Source of the DNA: Tetrahymena thermophila SB210
Lineage: Eukaryota; Ciliophora; Oligohymenophorea; Hymenostomatida; Tetrahymenidae
NCBI RefSeq assembly: GCF_000189635.1
Contig: NW_002476046.1
Location: 2,337-66,336, forward strand
Direction: 5' to 3'
Length of the DNA stretch: 64,000 nt
The notes beneath the pieces were generated by a model. It was not told the origin of the DNA, searched no databases, and was given only the letters and a program-made list of their open reading frames with translations. Every line of letters starts with the position of its first letter. The stretch's first letter is position 1. The translations under genes were made by a program, and so were the position numbers. Of this stretch, positions 1 through 14,506 are shown one piece after another.

Positions 1-1379
1 TGCTTGAGATTAAATATATCTAAGCTGAATTTAATACATAAATAAATAATTAATTAACTAATATTTATTTTAAACACCTTTAATTACATAATATATATGT
101 TCTACTAATATTAAATGTATATTTTAAGAAATTGAAGATGCTTTCAAACATAATACATAAACTCTTGCTTGTATAACCAAAATTAATATCACTAATTAAT
201 TATAATTTATCATATAACCATAATCAAAATTTATTAGAAATCATTGATAAGTAAGTAAACTAAAGATTTAATTAATAAAAAGTTGGATTTTTAAGATTGA
301 GTATTTATAATTTTATTATTATTATTTTTTCTCTCATTTTCTAGGATAGATAGCACATAGCAAATTTTAAAGTGATTTTATCTAATTAATATATTTTGCT
401 ATATACAAGTAAATTAAAATTTTATAGTAATTATTTGACATATTCTCATTTGCTAGAACTAATTTATTTATTTATTTTTTATATGAAAAAACCCTTAATT
501 AGTAAGTAACACTAACAGATTTAATTGATATGATTTTTTTGGATTTTTCAAGATTGAGTTACTATAATCTAACTAGTACTGTTTTTATATTTTATTTTCT
601 AAAAAGGAAAATATATTAAATTTTTTAAGGGGTTTCCAGCTATTTATTCCAATTTATTTAATAAAGGAAATTGTAATTAATTTTTAGTGTATTAATATTT
701 AAATTAGAGCTAATTTATTTATTAATATGAAAAACCTTTAGTTAATAAGTAAACATTAACAGATTTTATTAATACAAAAATTTGGATTTTTGAAAGTTGA
801 GTAACTATAAAATTATTTGTATTTTTTTATCTTTTATTTTCAAAACAAAGAGGCTTACTGAGAATTTTAAGGAGTTACCAGTAATCAGGCCTAACTTCTT
901 ATATAAAATTACATTTAAGTTTTTGTAATTATTTAATGTATTTCCATTTTTTTGAACGAACTTGAATTTTTTAATGTAATCTTCCCTTTTTAAATTCCTT
1001 TAGTAATATCTTTTTAAATAATATCAAATTAGAGAGTAATTTTAGATTTAAGAGAGTAATAAGTAACAATATTATTTTAATGCTTATAAAGATAGCAAGA
1101 CATTTTTTTTATTGAATAACTAATACATAGTTCATAAGCTTTTAAATATTGTTAATATATAATTAAAAATGGAAAAAATTGTTTATTTATTTTTATAGTT
1201 TGATCTCTCTTTTTGATTACTCTAAAAACTCTTCATATAAAAATTAAATGGAAGAACTAAGGAAGTAAAATAATTGATTAGAAGAAAAGAAAAATTATAG
1301 AAAACAATAATAAAAAGTCAAGAACACTATTTTAAAAAATTTAAATTAGTTTTAGTTAAATTATAATTCTTAAATAAAT
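1..1379. other. gene-less AT-rich stretch with a tandem array
   Basis: No reading frame here looks coding under the TGA-only stop code. The one recognisable structure is the three-unit array at about 235-970. No GGGGTT telomere repeats are visible at the left edge. Confidence 0.6.
235..970. repeat. three diverged tandem units of about 245 bp
   Basis: Three consecutive blocks share the same order of landmarks. Each has a (g)taagtaac-like anchor at about 251, 502 and 745, then a run like agatttaattaat, then a 'ttggattttt..aagattgagt' stretch about 35-50 bp later. Each also contains an 'aattttaa..g' patch in mid-unit and 'ctaatttatttattaatatgaaaa' (diverged) at the end of units 1 and 2. The spacing of anchors gives periods of about 251 and 243 bp. 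Units differ by many substitutions and small indels, so the array is old. No coding potential is evident. Boundaries are approximate. Confidence 0.75.
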
Positions 1380-1859
1380 ATGAAAGAAGTATAAGAGTGG
1401 AATGTATCTTTTAGTCAAAACTTTTTGCTTCTTGAAAAAAGTGAAATGAGTGAAATTGTATAAAAATTTGAGAGCATTTCGAAAAATAACATCTTAAAAA
1501 ACATAATAAAAGCATTCTTTAATTATTTATTAAATATCAAAAATAATGACTTGCTAATAGAGTTTGCATACAAAGGAATGCAGCCTACTAACGCTTTAAA
1601 AATGGCAAAAAATTATTTTAAATGTTTTACATACAATAATAACTCACTACTTAAGCTGATTTAACATCCTAAATATGGAAAAGCTTTTGAATTTTACTTG
1701 ACATTTGAAGCAGAAGAGTGGCTAGCTAAAAGTAAAGTTCAGTAAAAGGAAACACATTTAATTTTCATAGATTTTTTAAAATTGATATGCTCAAATTAAA
1801 AATACTTTAAGCATATGATGGTACATAAAAGAAAAAAAAGAGTTTATGATAGAATCTGA
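1380..1859 (+). CDS. paralog family member 1 (unknown function), 159 aa
   Basis: Under the ciliate code this is one uninterrupted 160-codon frame ending in TGA. I do not recognise the family. It shares with six other loci in this window a conserved C-terminal block of about 125 residues. The block contains SKNNILKNIIKAFF near residue 35, an NNNSL.KLIQHPKYGKAF segment, EFYLTFEAEEWL, then KVQQKETHLIFIDFLK and a lysine-rich tail. There is no signal peptide or TM segment. The start at 1380 is preferred because it gives a variable N-terminal lead like the other copies; a second in-frame ATG lies at 1446. The N-terminus is shorter than in the 4601 and 14507 copies, so the true start could be further upstream or the gene N-terminally truncated. 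Confidence 0.7.
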
Positions 1860-4600
1860 TAAAATTGTTAAAAAGAAGATTTTTTATTGCTTTATAATAG
1901 CTGATTAAAAAATATAATAATAGCTATCCAAACATATTTATTATCTTTTTTTTTGAGAAGATGAATAAGATGTTTAGTTAAAAATAGATATTAGAACATA
2001 TTTGATTCTAAAACCCTACTCTAGTTTTGAAATAAATTATAAATTATTGTTAAAAAATTATTAGTTATAACTTTAAATATATTAAATAATAACAAAATAT
2101 AAATATTATATTGTTAAAATTAAAAATATACTCAATTAAATTGTTTTTTCATTTAAAATTTTATATCATTAGTTAAAATTTAGTTGATTTTATTTAAAAA
2201 ATTATAAAATTAATATATTTTTAAATATTTAGTGAAGACCTTATCTAAAAATTTAAGAGTAAATCACATAATTTGCAATAAATTATTTTATCATACATTT
2301 CTTAAAAATAAAAAATAATAATTAAAATCATCCCCTCCCTTCTATAAATTTATTATGCTAGATTTATATGATTAACAAATATTTTATATTTAATTTCTGA
2401 GTTCAATTTTTTCTTTGAGCAAATTGTTATTTTAGAATTTTAATTATAAATTGTTTTTTTAGCTTTTAAGCAAGCAAAAAATTAATTAGAACTAAAAAAT
2501 AATAATTTCATCATAAAAAATCAGAATATATTTGATTTATAAATAGGATTTTTATTTTTTAATAATCTCTTTTTTTTATTTAATATATTGAAGAACATAA
2601 TTAATTAACTCTGTATATTATTAAACAAAAATTGTAATTATTAACAAAAAAAATCTGCTTAATTTTTTAATAATTTTTATTCCCTCAATTTTGAAGAATT
2701 TAACAATTAAAACATAATTACGAATAATAGAGTGAATTGATTTCAAAAATTGTTGCTCTGTTTCTTTTTACTATTCAATTTACTAAAGAATTTTTCATTC
2801 AGATTTTTAAATTTTTGGAAGCAAACAAATTAATTTTAAAGGATAATAAAGTATTTTCTAATAAATTCTCTGAAAGGCTACTTAAAAAAACTCTTAATAG
2901 AGTCAAAGAATACATATTTACTCCTTAATAACAATTTGTTTTGAAATAAAATTGTAAAAATAATTTTTTTTTTTCCATATATTTATTAGCAAGAATTCCT
3001 CACTATAACACTTAATTTAATATCTATAAAATAAATTATATTTTAGAGGATCATTTTGTCTATTAAATATTGATTTTTAGTTTAATAATGTAGCTAATTC
3101 TAAAATAAAAATTCTATAAATATATAAATTAATTAAAAAAATAATTTTTTAAAGCAACTTAAATAATAATGAAAATGTTAATTCAGATTTTATATTGATA
3201 AATTGGTTTATGTGTTTGATTTAAGTATATACCTTTATTAAATCTAAGTGAGAAATAGGGTATATAACAGTAGATAATTACTTTTAAATAATAAAGGATA
3301 AGCGTCAATTTTGAGAAGTTTTTAATATTAAAAAAGTAAATTAAAAATCAACCAGAGACTTGTAGATTTCAAAATTTATTTTTTAAATTGATAGATTATA
3401 AATAATAAATTGATAGATTCTTATCATAAAAATTGAAATTTATCTTTTAAAATGCTTACTTTAAAAATTTTTGTTCTTATTTTACTTATCCCTATCACAT
3501 GAATTTAGTAATAATATTTTCTATTTAGAAATATAAATTTAAAAACATATTTTTTAAATTACTGATGGGAAACCAATATTAGTTCTTTTAAGATTATTCA
3601 CAAATTTAATTATTAAATAGTGGTTTATTTTTAAAAGCATTAATTCCTTTATATGAATTGAATAAATTTCTTTTCAAAAATATTTTAGTTTAAAATATTA
3701 CCTTAAATGAGCTAAGCTATTGATACCGCACTCAATTTTTACAATTTAATATCCAGAAAACTAAGAAAATTTAATTTTTTTATTAATAAAATCTTTATAT
3801 TAAGAAGTATATTTTATATTATGGTAAAAATTCATCTCAATTTTAAGATAATTCATAAAATAGGTAATCTAGTGTTATTAAAAATTCGAACCAGCTTATG
3901 ATAATTGTATGATAATAAATCAGATCATCTTGTTTTTTAGATTTAAAAATCAAATAGAAAATAAACTGGTAAACAATGCATTGATTTTATTAAAGTAAAA
4001 TATATTGAATATAATTTCATTTAAAAACTTTACAATAATTTAAATTTATAAATGATGAATTAAACTAAAATATTTTCATTTGGATGGAAATTTCATTATA
4101 AAACAGTTTTTTGGTTATAAATGCTTAAACAAGCATTTTTAAAATTAACAATTTTATTGCAAATTTGATCAAATTTTAAGAAATCAAATGACTTTTAAAT
4201 CAAGTAATTCAAATATATAATGAAATTTGTTAAAAGAGATTGTTTTTGGATACAGGAATATTTATCTTTTTTTTACAATAAAACTTAGAAAAAAATAATA
4301 TTTTTAATTTAAATTTTTAAATGCTTATTGAATTTTATTGATATTTCTTTCTTTTAAGTAGGATAGATAAACATTGTTCCATAATTTCTTTACTCAAGTG
4401 AGATAAATAAGTCCATTCAAAAATGAATAACAAACTATTATAATCAATTAAAGTTAAAAATTTTTTTAAAAATTTAAATATTAAGGTTGTAAAAGGAATT
4501 GCAAATAATAATTCATTATCATACTCATAGAATTTCTAAAATTTAATAATATATTTTTATTTAAAAAACTATCGCTTGTTCAAATATATATCAACTTAAA
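1860..4600. other. gene-less AT-rich stretch
   Basis: Nothing convincing is seen. An open frame around 2692-3005 gives a plausible-looking peptide but has no ATG, no splice context and no recognised motif, so it is not called. Confidence 0.5.
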
Positions 4601-5236
4601 ATGAGATGCTAAAATCCTTACAAAAAAGAATAATAAAAATTCTGCAAAAGTAGTTTTTAATCAGAGTATGATAGCTGTTCTTTTACATAATTATCTTGCT
4701 TTGATACGAAAATACTGGCAAAATAATTTGATTAATAAACTAATGATAGCTAAGAATTAACTGAAATCGATTCTAGTTTTTCAGATAATGTTTAAATGTA
4801 GGTAGAAGGATTTGAAATGAATGACCTCCTTGCAAAATTTGAGTGTATTTCTAAAAACAACATTAGTAAGAATATTATAAAATCTTTTTTTAGCTATTTG
4901 CTTGATAAAAAAAATAATGATTTGCTTACAGATTTCGTAGAAAAAGGCGTTTAGTTGACTTAAGCTCGTAAAATGGCTAAAAATTATTTTAAATCTTACG
5001 GTTTCAATAATAACTCTCTTAATAAGCTAATTTAACACCCTAAATATGGTAAGGCTTTTGAATTTTATTTGACTTTTGAAGCGGAAATATGGCTAGCTGG
5101 TAGTAAGGTATAATAAAAGGAAACTCACCTCATTTACATTGATTTTTTAAAACTCTGCTGTTCTAACCTGAAATACTCAGATCACTTAGTAACTTATAAA
5201 AAAAATAAAAAAAGCAAATTTAATAATAAAATCTGA
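4601..5236 (+). CDS. paralog family member 2 (unknown function), 211 aa
   Basis: A single 212-codon frame begins at an ATG with the AAA-ATG context usual for ciliates and ends in TGA. The first ~75 residues are polar and rich in Gln, Ser and Asp, and are not conserved between paralogs. From about residue 82 the conserved block begins: SKNNISKNIIKSFFSYL, NDLLTDFVEKGVQ, ARKMAKNYFKSY, HPKYGKAFEFYLTFEAE, then a Cys-Cys-Ser-Asn patch and a KKNKKS tail. Predicted to be soluble and possibly nuclear from the basic tail; this is inference only. Same strand as all other copies, single exon. Confidence 0.8.
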
Positions 5237-8163
5237 TAAAATATAATTAATAATTCAGTCACTAACTAATAAAAATACATTTAATAATAGTGATTCATAA
5301 TTACTTCTTGAAATAAATTAATAAACAGATAGTAGTTATTTCAAAAAATTATTTTATTTTCTAATTTTCCAATATAAAATAAGTAAACCTATTTATTTAT
5401 CTTTAAAAGTTGTATATTCTTTAAAAATTTATAATTAAATTTTATTAAATACTTTCTTCTTGTATTTTCTTCAATTTATAATTCAACAAATATTGAATGA
5501 TTCATGAATTAAAATTTATGATGATGATAATTTATATTTTCTTGATTATATTCACGTTAAAGTTAAATAAAAACAATACACGATTAGTTAAATTTAGTAT
5601 TTTAAAAAATTAAAAAAGTATTAAAAATTGACTATTAATAAAATTAATAATCAATAAATTTATTTATATTCACATGAAGAAAATAAATAAATTTAAAAGT
5701 AATTATTAATCATGAAATATCTTAATTTTATATTTTAAATTAATCAATATATTATCATAAACTGAAGTTTAGTTTATAAAAGTTATTTGAATATTTAAAA
5801 TCTAATAATGAAAACTAAATGATGTAAATATTTATTTTTATTAAACTTGCATAAGATTAAATATTAAATCTAAATCTTTTTTAAAATTTAATAACACTAT
5901 TGCATAAAAAAGGAATCAAATTTTTTGTTTTATATGGGTAAATTAGTAAAACAATATTTTCAATGTATTAAATGCAATAATGATATATGAAATAGAAAAA
6001 AATCAATTTCAATAATTCCAATGAGTGGTTTACTTTAAAAAAAGTAAATTTAACTAATAATATTTATTATAATTTATGAAAACATAAGAGACTTAAATCA
6101 AATAAATTTATTCTAATATTCATAACAATTTTTAATAATACATTTTAAATAATTGAAAACATTTAATAAGGTATTAGCAAGCAATTACTTACTTTATTTT
6201 ATAAAAAAATAAAGTTAATTCTTTTTTATTGAAAATTAGGAAAATATAATGCTATTTTGATTTATTTTTTAAGGTTTTTGATATTAAGTATTCTTTAATT
6301 GAATCTTATTTCACAAAAACAAGCAATATTATGTTCTATAACACAAATATAAAAAGAAGAACTTGTATCTATTAAATTACTAGAAAAAATAAGTAATATT
6401 TCAATTACTTTCATGTGATATCAGTGTAATATTTAATATTAAAACATAATACACTCACTCCTAAATAGTCTTAATTTTATATTAATGAATTAATATTTTT
6501 ATTCTGATGAAAAATAACTATTTTAGAAATAAATAAAATTTTTTGGTAGTTAAACTAAATTTATTCAAATATATAAAATGAAAGGAATTTAGAATTGAAT
6601 ATTAATTATTTTAGATTCTTAGATATTTGTTATAGATAAATGTTTTTTTATTATATTTCATTTCATATTTAATAATAATATTATTTTTTCAAAATAATTT
6701 ATTTTCCTTTCAAAAGAAAGAGGAAATAATTTAATCATTCTAAAAATTGTTCATATGTAATTACGTTATTATGATATTAGCAATAGAAGAAAACTTAATT
6801 TTTCTATTTCTTTTAAGAATAATCTTAATAATATTAAGAATACATATTTTGTACAATAAAAAATGTCAAGTAATTTTTTATCTATCAAATATTAAATTAT
6901 AGAGGCAAAAATATTTTTAATAATGTAAGAATTTTAATATTTTTTGACTGATAATTTTTTATTTTGAAAAAAATATTTATTACGCACACATTTCTTATAG
7001 AGAGTACCATTTTTATTAACTCACTTATTGCAAATTTACAAATTTGTTAGTTGTCTAATCAATATAGAAGGAAATGCTTAACTGATTAATTTTGAAATAT
7101 GTGGTTTTTTTCATCAATCCTCACTTAATTAATCAAAAAGTTATATATTTGATCAATCTATTTTTATTATCTAAATATGAGTCTACAATAATTTCAAGTC
7201 TATTTCAAGTTTATTTACTATACAAACAAAAATAAGTTATACTATATAGATATTTTTGAGAAAACATTTCATGAATCTTAATAGACTTGATGCTTCAAAT
7301 AATAAGGTTATTTATTTAGTACTCATTAAAATTATTCTATTATTCGAGCTTTTTTTTAATTACTTTTACTTAATTTGAAATTTACATATTGTATAAGACA
7401 TACCTTAATTAGTTGTAAAAAAATATATAATAAATTATGATATATGTAACAGTTAATGTTTATATAAAATAAAGTGCGGACGTAAATATCTCAGCATTTA
7501 TTTGAAAATATTTTCATAATTCTTGAGATTTTTATCGAATATTCAAATGAAAAAAATAAATTCTTTGTGGATTTTTCAAGACATTAAAATATTAGAGAAT
7601 AAATTAATGTTATTTGCTATTAATTTGTAAAATAAAGGTATAATTTTATGGATAAAATGATCGCTTACTTACGAAAAATGGAGTTTTAAACAAATTTTCA
7701 CAAAAAAATGCAAATTCAATATAAATTGATAAAATATTTATTGTAAACCATCAATGAAATCTAAAAATTTCTTGATTTCTAAATAATAATAATTTTATTT
7801 TAAATAATGATCATTAAAATAATAAATAAATAGTATGTGAATTTCATGAAAAAATGTGCTAACTTCAAAATAATATATAGAAAAAAGATTTTCAATTTAA
7901 ACGGATTATTTGTTAAGTGATGGTTGGAAAAATTATGGCTGGGTAGATAATCAATGATAGATTAAAAATCCTCGTCAGAAATATATTAGACGCTTTTTAA
8001 TGTAAAAAAGAATTAAAATAGAACCAAGGCAAAATTTTGATTTTAATCTTTATTTAAGTTACGAATAATACAAGTTAAAAATCGCTTATTTTCTTGTATT
8101 ACAATCTATAATTAATAAAAATAAGCAAAAAAGTATTACTTACAAACTACTAAAAAAATAGCA
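5237..8163. other. gene-less AT-rich stretch
   Basis: No frame with protein-like composition or similarity to neighbours was found on either strand. The last ~100 bases presumably hold the 5' UTR and promoter of the gene at 8164. Confidence 0.5.
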
Positions 8164-9897
8164 ATGAGTTGTTTAAAAAGATTAGACATTTTTGGATCAC
8201 CATTTCAATTTGAAATGGGAGTTGGAAACAATAAAAGGCAAACAAATTTTGGAGGATGTATCTCACTTTTGGTTATCATCGCGGCTTTAACTTATTTTAT
8301 TTACCTAAATTACAAATTTGGATCTGGAGAAATTTAACCAAAGATTACATCATAACTTAAGAAAATAACATCTAATTTCTTCTTACCGATTCAGCCAAAT
8401 TACATTTATTTTGACATTTACAACTAAGACACTTAATAGAATTTAATGTTATGGTAGAAATAGCAAGGTAAATAGCTGATATCTTATAAAGCTACACTTT
8501 TGTAAAGCGATGATAACGGAAATATGTTACCATAAATTGATATACCTATAAATTATTGTTCAAATCTAACTGATGATGAAAACATAGATCTAACATCATA
8601 ATGCCTAGATTTTTCTTCTTTTGACTAAGATCATGCCTAATTTAAAACTTTTTCAAAAGAGGGAGTGGATACTAAAATTTATATTTAAATAAATGCAGTA
8701 TGTAGTTCATCATAGGTTAGTGATTGTCTCTATTCATAGGTATTTGAAGATTAAGTCTTTAGCTAGGCTAATTCTTTTTGTTTTACAGTAAATTAAAAAC
8801 AATTTAACACAGATAGTCAAGACCTAGAACCAAAATAGCAGGATATTTTTTTCAATTTAGATCCTACTTTACTAACCAATTCTTAAATTACTCTTCAAGT
8901 TTCTAAAACTAGTATGCAAGAAGGTTTCCTAATATCTAAAACAACCCAATATACCCATTTATCAGATGTCTCAAGCCAAGAATCATTCAGGTCAAGAGGA
9001 GCTACTTCTAGTACTTAAAATACTCCCCTAATAGCAGAATTTTATATCAGTTTGAGTGGTACTTAGTATAATTAAACTATCTAATATCCTCAATACCCAG
9101 AAATATTAGCTTAGTTTGTAAGTATCCTTAATGTTCTTTTGCTTTTGGGAGTAATAGGCGGGATAGTCTCCAAAACAGATATTCAATAATATTTTATTGA
9201 CTTAAAACTAAAAGAATATTATAAATAGACTGCATACAAATTTCTAAAGAAAAGTGAATAAAACGAAGAAGTTATATTGCATAGCAAACTGAATAAAGAT
9301 GATATTTTAAAAGCAAATAAATACATAGAATAAAAAGACTTAAATGAAGAATTATCAAAGAAATTTAAGGTTTCAATGTTTCAAAGAATTTTAAGGACAA
9401 TAATTGGTGAAGAAAAAGAAGATTATAATAAGAAAAAAAGAAGTGATAAAGATTTATATGAAGCCTTATTTTACTAGGCATCTTAATCTCAAGATGTCTT
9501 CGAAATTTAATCCGAGCTCATGAGAATAAGAAAAATACTAGCAATGTTAATTACTCCATAGTAATATGCAGCAATTAAATGCTGTGGAGCATCTGTTAAT
9601 GATCAGATACCCTTCTTACTTGAAAGAAACTAAACTAATAAAAGCAAAGTTGCAGCTACCACAGAAAAATTTTCTAAAAATGATATTCCAGATCTTGAAT
9701 CATAATCATCATAGCTATTTAATTTATAGTTTAATTAGATAGAACTCATGGATAAAATAGATTATGATGAATAATACTTTTAGTCCTAGTTAGAAAAATT
9801 CATATAAGATTCAGAGAGAGGTTTTGAAAACTATGATGAATAAGACAGGAAAGTAAATTAGCGCTTGCTTGATTGCTTAAATAAAACATACAATTGA
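8164..9897 (+). CDS. two-TM membrane protein, ciliate-type, 577 aa
   Basis: One uninterrupted 578-codon frame (many in-frame TAA/TAG read as Gln), starting in an A-rich ATG context and ending in TGA. A short cytoplasmic-type N-terminus (KRLDIFGSPFQFEMG) leads to a TM segment at residues ~32-49. A ~270-residue loop with several Cys, presumably lumenal or extracellular, runs to a second TM at ~319-337, then a long charged C-terminal tail of ~240 residues. This two-TM layout with a Gly-Gly before TM1 resembles a broad set of uncharacterised ciliate membrane proteins; I cannot name a function. It sits alone inside the paralog-family region but has no similarity to that family. Confidence 0.82.
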
Positions 9898-12800
9898 TAT
9901 AATTATTTAGTTTTAAAAATTATAAATACTCCATTTGTTAAAGTTGCATAAAAACATTTTTTGTCTTTGTTACTCTTTTAAATGTATTTTTAAAACTAAT
10001 ATTTCCTAACTTCTTGATTCATTCATTCAATAATTTGTTAATTGAGATAACGATATCAGTTATTCTATTTGATATTTGATAAAATGTTAATATAAAAATT
10101 AATATTTGTAAATTTTTGTTTTTTGAAGGATATAAACGAGTTGATATTTGAAATTTTATTGATTAGAACTAATACGATTTATTTAATGAGATAATGAAGA
10201 AATTATTTCAAAAATAAATAAATATTATTATTTTCTAAATAAAAGATAATAAAATATTTTTAATGAAACATATTATTGATTGATTTAAAAATTAAAAAAA
10301 CATAATATATAAAATAGTAGTAGATCATGTTAAAATTTATGACTTTTATAATAAATAAAAAATAATCCTTTATCATAAGTTTCAAAATTCTATACTGAAA
10401 TTTTAGAAAGTGTAACATTCTAAAATGCTAAAGAAACCTTTGAAACATATCTATAAGCATCATATCTTTAGCTAAAGCAAGCTTTTACAGTATTTAATTA
10501 ACCTCATAATTAATATTATTTTCAAGAAATTTTCCCATTCATTATAAATAACCTTTAATTAAATGTTATTTACATAATAATTTTATAATCTAAATTTAAC
10601 AAAATTATTGTTAGTCATACAAACAAGGAGATCAATAACTGAATAATATATATATAATAATATGTTTAATTAAAATTATAAAATACAAACTTTGTTCGTA
10701 AATGGAAAATATCTAGTATATACATACATATATACTTTTAAATTTGCTTTTTTAAAAAATTAAACAATATTAAAAATTTTAATTTCTTTTAAAAATAGGT
10801 AGAAAAAGATTAATTAATTATGGTTATCAATTTATTTTTTCAGTCAACATCTAAAATTTTTATAAATAATAATATGATGATTTAATGTATATATATTTGA
10901 TTTGAAATGTATTGCAAGGCTGTTAGTTGAAAAATATGAATATTAATTAAAATTTATAAATATCGCTTTAAAATTTTTTGAAAAACTTACCTTTTTGTTA
11001 TTAACCTAGTAAAAGAAAGTATTTAAAAAAAGTTAATAATTTCAAAAAAGAAGGTTTAATCAAACATTTAAAATAACAAAATCAATATTGAATATTAATA
11101 CACTAACAAATAACAAGAATAAACTTAATCATGTTCCATATATTAAAGAAGGATATTAATTATATAAATTATATTATTTTCAGTATCATTATTTGTTTAT
11201 GAAAATTAGTTTCTAATTTATTCATGTAGGTTATATAAGAATAAAGTATTTATCTTCAATTATTATTTACTAAGACTTTATCTTTAATACCATAATATAT
11301 TCCTAGATAGTCATTTAATAAATCTCCTGTTTTTGATTTATTGATTTTAAAATTTATGAATTTGATTAGAATGTTTAATTAAAAAATTTTATTAAATAAA
11401 TGAAGTTTTCTGATTTAAATTAGTTTTATTATTAAAAATAAATAAAATCACTCGATATCAGAATGATGCATTTAAGATGATATTTTGGAAAATAAATTTA
11501 AAAAAATGAAATTTTATCTTCAATATTTAAAGTAATGTACACTTTTTAGCAAGGTAGATAAGAAATAAAAATATTTGTTGAAGCTTTAAAAAATTATTAA
11601 AAAACAAAATTAAACATTTTCTAAAATAAATATTTAATATAACTTATCATCTAAATTAATACTTTATATAAAATTTATAGAGAGAATTAAAATATTTAAA
11701 TTTCTTACATAAAATTTAATTATTTTTTTATAGAAACAATGATTTACTTTGATATCAATTTATATTTAAAATTTAGGTAGATGTATTTATTTGCTGTTTT
11801 TTTCATAAAAAATTTAATTATTATTTATTTTTTTAATGAAAAGAACTAAAATAATTCTAAAATTGTTATATTCTTATTCATTTTTTCAAATTTTTAGATA
11901 CTTTTCATCAAATATATCAAAATTAGCTATTTAATTAAATTATAGTTACTTTTTTTTATGTGAAATTTGATTAAAATTAAAATATATAAAATTTTTTATT
12001 AGATATCATGATTAATTAAATCAAATTTTGATGAGTTTACTTACGCTCAAATTCTTTTTTGAAAATGTTAAACATTAATTTTAAAATTATATAAAAAATA
12101 AAATTATTTTCAGATTAAAATATTTAAAAAAAAATAAAATTATTTACTATTCAATTCTTAATGTAAATTTGTATAAATATTTTTATTTTTAATCTTCAAT
12201 GAAAAATTATTAATTTAAGCAAAATGATTGCTTACTGTTTACTTTATCTATTAAAGAAATAGTAACAATTTTCAAAAATTGTAAACTTATCATTTTTTAT
12301 TGATAGCTTGAACTAAATAATTTATTGTTTCAAAATCTACTTTGAAAAATCAGCTAGACAAAAATTAAAAATTATGGACAAACAAGAAAGAGGGAAAAGA
12401 TAATTAATTCTTATTTAATTAAAGTTAATATAGATAATTAGAGTTATAATTAGATAAAAAGATTATAACATTACTGTTGATTTTCAGGTGATTTTTCAAA
12501 GAAATGTTTTTGAATTACAATCAAATATGCGTATTCAATAGACCTAAGTAATTAATTTATTAGTAAATTAATGAACGATTAATTTAAGTTAGATAACAAA
12601 TATTATTTGCTAATACTTCTAATTATTGTGAATTAAAAAATTATAATTAGCAATCATAGATATATTACAAAAAATACTTTAGGCTAGAACCTCTTTAATA
12701 ATTTATTTATAAATCATATTGATGACTAAAATATGGTGGATAATAAATAATTTTATGTTTTCAAATTTAGCTAAATTATTATCAATAAATTTGCCCGACT

Positions 12801-14506
12801 TAATTTCTTTACTATAAGATCTATTTTTTAGATTATTTTTAATATTATAACACTTATTTGCTAATAAATTAGTTTAAAACATATCTACTGTGTTCCGCAC
12901 CCAACTCCAGAAACCTCTTTAGAAAATTTTCCATAAAATTTATTTTATAAAATCTGGTATTAAATATCAAAAACAAATTTTATCTGTGAAATACTCAGAA
13001 ATAAATAAGGTGTATTTTTACATTGAATAAAAATATCTGCATGAGATGTACTATTAATAAACCTAAATAATTGAAATATTTAAAAAAAAATTCTATAGAA
13101 ATTACTTTTGTAAATTATAATACAAAGAAAGATATAAAAATAAGATGATACTTTTTATAAAATCTTAGCATAATATAGTCTTTCTAACTAAATTGAAAAT
13201 TATTTAAAATAAATATAAAACTCTGGTATGATGATACTTTTTTAGCTTTGTTTATCTTTTAAAATTGGTATTACTAAATATTAGAAAATAAAGAAATAAT
13301 CACTTATTAATTATTCAATTTCATAAATAGTTAATGCTCATTAATATCAATAGATATATTGCTACAAAAATACTTTTTTTGTTATTAATTAATAATATAT
13401 AATTAATTTACACTTTTTTGGTTTTTTTATTTATACTTTGTTAGTAGAAAATTTTTGCAAATACATTAAATAATTCTGAACAAAAAATATTAAATTAGAC
13501 TTAAGGCATTAAAAAAATACTCTTTGAAATGAGCTTGTGATTTTTGAAATATCTAATTTTTAAAGCTTTTCAAACTTCTAAAAAAGAAAGAAAGAAAGTA
13601 TACTTTTGCTTTTTATATTTTTAAGCATATTTTTTTTCTTCTTGATTTTTCAATTAAATACAAAATTTTAACCACTACCTCTTTTTTATTGAAATATATA
13701 TGAATGATATTAATTAAATTCATCTTATTTTACTCATTTAAAAATAAATATTTAAAAAATTAAATGAAAGATCAGAAAATTAAAAATAAATTATTTAAAT
13801 CAATACTATTTGTCATATTTAGTTTGCTTTAAATGAAATTAAAAAATATATTTTTAAGGTCTGAGAAAAATCTTATAGATTTTTAAAAAGATGACAAACT
13901 CTAACATACATACATTACCAATTAATTTAAATATTTGATCTTGAAGAAAAATTAATTAGTCAGTTATTTAAAATCTATTCATTATTTATTAATTGAAATA
14001 GTATTTTTAAAATTGATGCTGTAACATTAAAAATTATTGATAATCAAATATTTGATTTGTTTCTGTAACAATTATGAAGAATTTAAGCTTACTTCGAAAT
14101 GGAAATATTATTTCAATTATTAGAAGATATTTTACTTTTTCATTTCGTTTGTTTCAGAAAAAAAGAAAAAAAATTCATAAATTAAAAATGAGGTTATTAA
14201 ACAGTAATTAATTATTAAATAAAACATGATAAACTTTATATTTCTGAATAATTACATAGATTAAAATAAATTACATTTTATTTAATAATCTTCGTGAAAA
14301 GAACTTTTTAACAGAATTGAATATAAAATTAATATACATATGCTTGTTATTAGTCAATATTTATTAAATTTTGAATAAAAGTTACCTTATTGATTTCAGA
14401 TTGATATAATTTTTAAATGATATCAAAAAGGAAAAAATTAGCATTAATTAAAAGCAACTATTAATTTACTAACATACATAATTCTTATTTACAGCATATA
14501 GAGAAG
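9898..14506. other. 4.6 kb gene-less AT-rich stretch
   Basis: No convincing gene on either strand. A 12.2-12.5 kb segment matches another at 22.5-22.9 kb in the same order (see the repeat entry). Two partial matches to the AACCTCTTT half of the Tetrahymena chromosome-breakage sequence occur near 12690 and 12912, but they are too weak to call. Confidence 0.5.
12225..12545 (+). repeat. dispersed repeat, copy A
   Basis: Collinear with 22525-22880. Both contain 'ccttactgtttac/gcttactgtttac', then 'aaagaa.tagtaaca', then 'aaaattgtaa', and about 250-300 bp later 'tcaaatatgcgtatt' against 'tcaaatatacgtatt'. The matches are interrupted by indels. Both copies lie upstream of a member of the paralog family (14507 and 23490), which suggests flanking DNA was carried along in duplication. 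Judged by eye, without alignment statistics. Confidence 0.45.

Noticed and set aside
2692..3005. Open frame giving a protein-like peptide
   Set aside because: No ATG, no splice context, no similarity to anything in the window; AT-rich open frames of this size are expected when only TGA stops.
3870..3900. TTCGAACC resembling a tRNA T-loop on the minus strand
   Set aside because: Flanking bases cannot form the T-stem and no acceptor or anticodon arm is present.
12680..12925. Possible Tetrahymena chromosome-breakage sequence (AACCTCTTT twice)
   Set aside because: Only about 9 of 15 positions match and the conserved AAACCAACC half is absent; no telomere nearby.
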